This document shows positions 60,091 to 64,000 of a stretch of DNA of 64,000 nt, one piece after another. Source of the DNA: Clusia tigrina (taxonomy: Eukaryota; Arthropoda; Insecta; Diptera; Clusiidae); NCBI GenBank assembly GCA_920105625.2, contig OV050032.1:201464258-201528257 (forward strand). The letters are read 5' to 3'. Below the pieces are notes generated by a model. The model was not told the DNA's origin, searched no databases, and saw nothing but the letters and a program-made list of their open reading frames with translations. The position numbers were made by a program, and so were the translations under genes. Every line of letters starts with the position of its first letter. Within the stretch, counting starts at the first letter, position 1.

Positions 60091-60789
60091 CTAGGTTTGG
60101 ATTCCCAGCATTACCTTTAAAAGGGGTAATATCATATTTGTCCCAATGTACCAAACAGGTCTTACTTCAAGGATGGTTATCTGATGATTTTACTGCGTCG
60201 CAAGGTAATCACCTTGGTCCCTAACTATTTTCAATTGTTACTAACTACCTGGTGAGACCTGTGAACAAAAACTCACTCTAGACTTGATGAAACGTGGTGC
60301 AAAGGAGGTCCAAGACCCCTTTATTGCCAAGCTTCTGTTCACTTCTTCACTGGAGTCGTTTTTTGTGTGACGGGCACAATCCTGACAACGTCAGGGTAGT
60401 CTCGCTGCACACATTAGCTCACTATCGAGCGGATGGTGAGACAGTTACCCAAGAGGGCGCCTCGTGGAGGCTGTGTGTCAACTTGCTAATGTTTGAAACA
60501 GATATCGCCAAGATGAAGGCAACGAAAAACTTTACTCTGCTTGGCCACACCACTCTCTTCACTTATTTGGCATGTCCATCATCCGAATACGCAAGTGTTG
60601 TTTGGTGTCCTAGATATGCCTGTTACTCAGATGCTATTGAATCAGTTCAAAAGCGGTTCTTAGTGGTTCGTTCTTTTCCTTGGAAGTCGAATTTTCAACT
60701 TCTCTTTTATGTCGTCTTAAACTTATTCGACTTCTCCTTTCTTAAAACCCGTGGAACAATAGAACCATGATCAATGCATGTTTTATGTT

Positions 60790-61135
60790 AAGCCTATTGT
60801 GTGGCATATGTAGCTGCTTGCTTAGTATTTTCAACTTCAATGCTTCTGCGGGAAGCGCAAGGCACTTGACTCCCTTGTAGCTCCATCCTTTGCGCCATTT
60901 CGAAGTGGGTGTTATGATTTTCACTTAGATCCGGAGGTGATTTCTTTGAATGAATCCAAGCATACCTAGGTTGAGATCCACTTTTTCTTTCAAACCGTGA
61001 GTAGTGCCTTTTTGGATATCTGCTTATATATCCTTTGAACGAATCCTCACCTAGGTTGAGATCCAAAATAGCACTTTTTCTTTCAAACCGTGAGTAGTGG
61101 CTTTTTGGGTATCTGCTTACACACCCTTCCTAAAT
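60790..61135. repeat. Unassigned relic with a roughly 100-bp tandem duplication
   Basis: CCTAGGTTGAGATCCA is followed by CTTTTTCTTTCAAACCGTGAG and TTTTTGG-TATCTGCTTA, occurring twice (about 60965 and 61049). A minus-strand frame of 90 codons (60794-61066) crosses it; I see no domain. Confidence 0.6.
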
Positions 61136-61173
61136 CGTTAACAGGCCATTGTTGGCTCCGCGCAACTGTTTAG

Positions 61174-61660
61174 GTTATAGAATAGAAGTGGGGTAGGTAG
61201 GTGTGTATGTAAGTAGGAGTGGCCGCCTAGTTTGCCAAAAGCTCACTTGAGCACACATCATGGCCCATTGTGATACCACGGTGTGGCGCCGTTCAAGCAC
61301 TGACTAAAAAGTTCTCTTACTTGGGATGATGATAGTCAGCGCAAGGACAGCGCCGAGATAAGCCGGAGAAACGCCGAAGAAGGAGATCTCCAACTACTCA
61401 GGAATAGATGCCCATTGTAAACCTGGAAATTTTTGGGGAAGGGGGAGATAGTGGAAGATTGTGAAAGGGAACTTGCACTATTTCAAACTTCTTTGACTCT
61501 TTTATGAATCTCAGAAGTCTGTCCAGGATTAAGGAATGTACGTTGTCCATTTCCGAAACATCTGACCATAAAAAGCACCTCCTTATACTGGCAAAGGCAG
61601 GACAAGCGCAGAGAAAATGCTCTGTTCAAGTTAGGAAGGTGGTTCTAAAGTAAAACTCTC
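61174..61660 (-). mobile_element. Dispersed non-LTR-type element fragment
   Basis: It carries AGAAGTGGGGTAGG at one end, CCCATTGTGATACCACGGTG (61264), AGTTCTCTTACTTGGGATGA, GAAGAAGGAGATCTCC and GCCCATTGTAAACCTGG. Parts match 11400-11560 and 59104-59409, and 61190-61362 is the inverted match of 59913-60090. The continuation to 61660 (GCAGGACAAGCGCAGAGAAA) has no readable domain. Confidence 0.6.
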
Positions 61661-62394
61661 ATATTCTTGAATGGTGCGTGGTGTCTCCTTGTATCTGATG
61701 TCCACTCCCTACGGAAAAGGAAGCGCAAATTCAGTTCGATCGGAGAACAAATTGAACGAGAGTTTCATTTCCTCAACTACACTAAAATATTCTTATACAA
61801 ACACGAAGGAAGTTATGATGAGCGGAAGTTATTTTTACTACATCGCCAGAAACATCTACGGAAGAGGAATACATAGTTGTAAGCACAGCTAGAGGTTGTC
61901 CACAAGGGAGGGTTCTTTCGCCCTTAATGAGGAGCCTGGTGGTTAACGAAATATTAACGAAACTATCGGAAGCGGGCATAGAAAGCCAAGGTTATGCTGA
62001 CTACATTGTATTAATAGCAAGAGGTAAGTTCGAGGAGACCCTTTGTGACATACTGAAAGGAGGTCTAAGAAGTCATTGGTACAGGTCAACAGGATTGAAC
62101 ATTAATCCCACTAACACCACAATAGTGCCATTTACCAGAAAATGGAAACTTCCCAGGTGGAGAGCCATTCAGATGGTAGGAGAAACTGTCGTACCAAAGA
62201 CAGAACTAAAATATCTGGGCCTAGCAAACTGGCATGGAAAGGACATGTCGATAGTATTACATACAAAGCCAAGCCTGATACTGGATAGCAAACTGACCTG
62301 GAAAGGACATGTCTATAGTATTACATACAAAGCGAAGCGCGCTACCCTGATATGCAGAAGGATAGCGAGCAAGTCCTGGGGAGTAAATCAGAGG

Positions 62395-62477
62395 TGCCTT
62401 GTTACGCGGTGGTATCACAATGGACCCATGGTGGTCTGAGTTAGTAGATCGGCTAGCATGATAACCCAACCTAACCT
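62395..62477 (+). mobile_element. Short dispersed insertion GTGGTATCACAATGG ... CTAACCTAA
   Basis: It lies in the LOA/R1-like relic after KSWGVNQR. It begins near TTACGCGGTGGTATCACAAT and ends ACCCAACCTAACCT. AAGTCCTGGG occurs on both sides (62371-62380 and 62478-62487), but the host frame suggests the left copy is not immediately at the junction, so the exact boundary is unclear. Confidence 0.55.
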
Positions 62478-62949
62478 AAGTCCTGGGATACTATGATGGT
62501 CCGACCAATGGTGACCTATTGATCTATGCCATGTGCTAGAAGAACAGTACTGAAGTGAACTCAAATAGAGTGAAGCAAAATATAAGGATTGGCGTGCCTT
62601 GGGTTTAACTGGGCCAATGAGAACCTGCTCAACAGCAGCACTAGAAGATATGTTGAATTTAAGTTCATTACACAGAGTGGTGCAAAAGAGGGCCTTGGCA
62701 ACTGCAGTCAGGATCAAGGGAGACAAGGCAATTACTAGGCTTTACGAACAGGATCAACGGAGACAAGGCAATTACTAGGCTATATGAAGGGCACCAACCC
62801 GAATATGGAGCCGAACTAGCCCCATTGATTAGTTCCTCCTGGACATTCAACTTTGGAGAATGCTTTGTTACAAAACTAAGCAACAAAAAGGAATGGAGCG
62901 GTTTGAGTACAGCATAGTCGTTGAAAGCGAATACAATTATGTGGTACAT

Positions 62950-63377
62950 CATCATCATCATCATAATTGGCGTACCACCATTTCCGATCATTGCCGCGTT
63001 ATTAGCCTTCGCCAGTCGTCCCTGCTTCGCGCACGCTGGCGCCAGTTGGAAACACCAAGTGCAGCCAGGTCCTCTTGAACTTGGTCCTTCCAACGTAGTG
63101 GTGGTCTGCCCCTCCTGCGTCCGCCACCCGGCGGCATCGATTCAAACACTTTTTTCGCCGGAGCACTTTCATCCATTCGCACAACATGTCCCAGCCAGCG
63201 CAGCCGCTGTCTTTTAGTGCGCTGAACTATATCAATGTCGGCGTACAGCTCATACAGCTCGTTGTTCCATCTGATTCGATACTCTCCGTAGACGCATATA
63301 GAACCATAGATCCTTCGAAGAATTTTTCTCTCGAACGCCCCCAAAGCTCGCTCATCGTTGTTTGTCATCGTCCAGGT
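62950..63377 (-). mobile_element. 5'-truncated RTE-like retrotransposon nested in the RNase H domain
   Basis: On the minus strand, from the C-terminal RT: TTTWTMTNNDERALGAFERK, ILRRIYGSICVYGEYRIRWN, NELYELYADIDIVQRTKRQR, LRWLGHVVRMDESAPAKKV, PPGGGRRRGRPPLRWKDQVQ, DLAALGVSNWRQRARSRDDW. It ends with an (ATG)n-type tail at 62950-62966. The 10-bp TGTGGTACAT is present on both sides (62940-62949 and 63378-63387), and removing the insertion restores the host RNase H start (WYIDGSK). The reading frame is intact over the preserved part, so it is younger than its host. Confidence 0.93.
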
Positions 63378-63889
63378 TGTGGTACATAGATGGGTCGAAA
63401 ACTGGAAGTGGAATCGAAGCAGGGGTAGTCGCACCCAGACCTAGATACTCCGAACCCTTGGGAAACTACCCAAGCATTTTCCAAGCTGAGATCCGTGCAC
63501 AGATTAACTTGATTAGGAAATACAAAAGGCGGGGCATACTATCGCACAGTCAAGGTGTCATTCCAGTACTACGATCTTACAAGGTAGACTCCAAGCTAGT
63601 ATGGGAAGAAACTAAGCCAGCTGAGCAAAGATAACAATGTCAGCCTTTACTGGGTCCCCGGACACGTGGGGATTCTGGATAACGAGCAGCCAGACTAACT
63701 TGCCTGGGAATGGTTCCACAAACAAAATAGGAGCAGCAGCATTTTGTGGAATAGGAAGAGGAGTATGGGGAAATGTACTCAGAGAATATGAGAACTCTGC
63801 AGAAGAGAAGCCCTTTTCAAGCCACGTAAGCTTGAGGCAATCTAAACTCTTGTTAGGCAACTACAACAGGAAAAGTTCTGAGTCCTGCA

Positions 63890-64000
63890 TTGGACTATCC
63901 AAGAATGGACTATCCAAGAAGGGACTATCCAAGAATGGATTATCCAAGAATGGACTATCCAAGAAGGGACTATCCAAGAAGGGACTATCCAAGAATGGAC
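63890..64000. repeat. 15-bp GGACTATCCAAGAAT array, continues past the window
   Basis: Seven copies of GGACTATCCAAGAAT or GGACTATCCAAGAAG with no divergence other than T/G and one A. The window ends inside it. Confidence 0.92.

Larger units (their letters stand above)
58900..60780 (+). mobile_element. Jockey-like reverse transcriptase relic with nested insertions
   Basis: In order on the plus strand: SSFSSGPDLIPSYILKLCC and LELVSPI-(insertion)-TSLFSSSLLNGHFPDIW; then VITSFAKDMETTVIYNDFSG followed by AFYVVNRRVLLLKL; an insertion; VLLQGWLSDDFTASQGNHLG with PLLFSIVTNYLV; and finally SSEYASVVWCPRYACYSDAI with ESVQKRFL. These are the GPDxIP, FxDFSxAFDxV, GVPQGSxLGPLLF and EYAxxVWxPxY blocks of Jockey-clade RTs. 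Asp is replaced by Tyr in AFYVV, and several frameshifts are present. The YADD block could not be found. Confidence 0.85.
61780..63890 (+). mobile_element. LOA/R1/I-like retrotransposon relic: RT and RNase H
   Basis: Plus-strand blocks: STARGCPQGRVLSPLMRS, ILTKLSEAGIESQGYADYIV (YADD changed to YADY), TGLNINPTNTTIVPFTRKW, ELKYLGL, LDSKLTWKGHVYSITYKAKR, RRIASKSWGVNQR, CSTAALEDMLNLSSLHRVVQ with KRALATAVRIKGDKAITRLY, then after a nested RTE insertion the RNase H domain: YIDGSKTGSGIEAGV, FQAEIRAQINLI, LYWVPGHVGILDNEQPD. Then SLRQSKLLLGNYNRKSSESC. Frameshifts, a stop after EQPD, and a short tandem duplication (about 62710-62780) show decay. Short foreign sequence lies at about 62395-62477. Confidence 0.9.

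Noticed and set aside
62371..62487. Simple insertion with a 10-bp target duplication AAGTCCTGGG
   Set aside because: The host frame continues for several codons after the left copy, so the two copies do not directly bound the foreign sequence; only the foreign segment itself is reported.

Overview
The window looks like a piece of a large fly genome, probably a higher dipteran such as a tephritid or muscoid. Three short plus-strand exons (38635-38701, 38882-39009, 44553-44641) join with matching splice phases into the second half of a SoxB2-type HMG box plus the residues after it. The best match I know is insect Sox21b. The exon for the first half of the HMG box (the part normally containing a MNAFMVW-type motif) and the C-terminal exons were not found. 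Most of the window is therefore probably intron of one very long gene: an upstream intron of at least 38 kb, a 5.5 kb intron, and a downstream intron of at least 19 kb. The dipteran placement and the gene name are inference; the exons are seen directly.

Layout. (a) 1-38.6 kb: upstream intronic sequence in which blocks of unique DNA rich in CAA/TTG microsatellites alternate with about a dozen unrelated tandem arrays (base units of roughly 7, 8, 10, 20, 24, 28, 42 and 63 bp, several with higher-order periods of 217/1085, 286, about 391-451, 595 and 664 bp). TE relics lie at 11.4-13.8, 19.7-21.4 and 35.4-36.2 kb, and an unrecognised pseudogene at 25.0-25.5 kb. (b) 38.6-44.6 kb: the Sox exons. 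(c) 44.6-55.7 kb: intron with a 13-bp array family, a very regular 65-bp array and a 25-bp array. (d) 55.7-64 kb: a small intact single-exon HMG-box gene (56152-56487) surrounded by decayed retrotransposons (Jockey-like, LOA/R1/I-like, RTE-like) and a mariner-like relic, some nested inside one another with readable target-site duplications.

About 40% of the window (my rough sum, near 25 kb) is tandem repeat. Most long open frames here are by-products of these arrays, because unit lengths divisible by 3 or lacking stop triplets stay open by chance. The two supported protein-coding units are the Sox gene (partial) and the nested HMG-box gene. The latter encodes 111 residues with 29 Lys/Arg against 10 Asp/Glu and a basic tail in place of the acidic tail usual in HMGD/HMGZ.

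Points most worth a second look: the nested basic HMG-box gene; the first array, which is packed with sequences matching the Grainyhead consensus; the 42-bp array built on the palindrome TGACATGTCA; the pseudogene at 25030-25497; and the nested insertions at 59104-59409 and 62950-63377.
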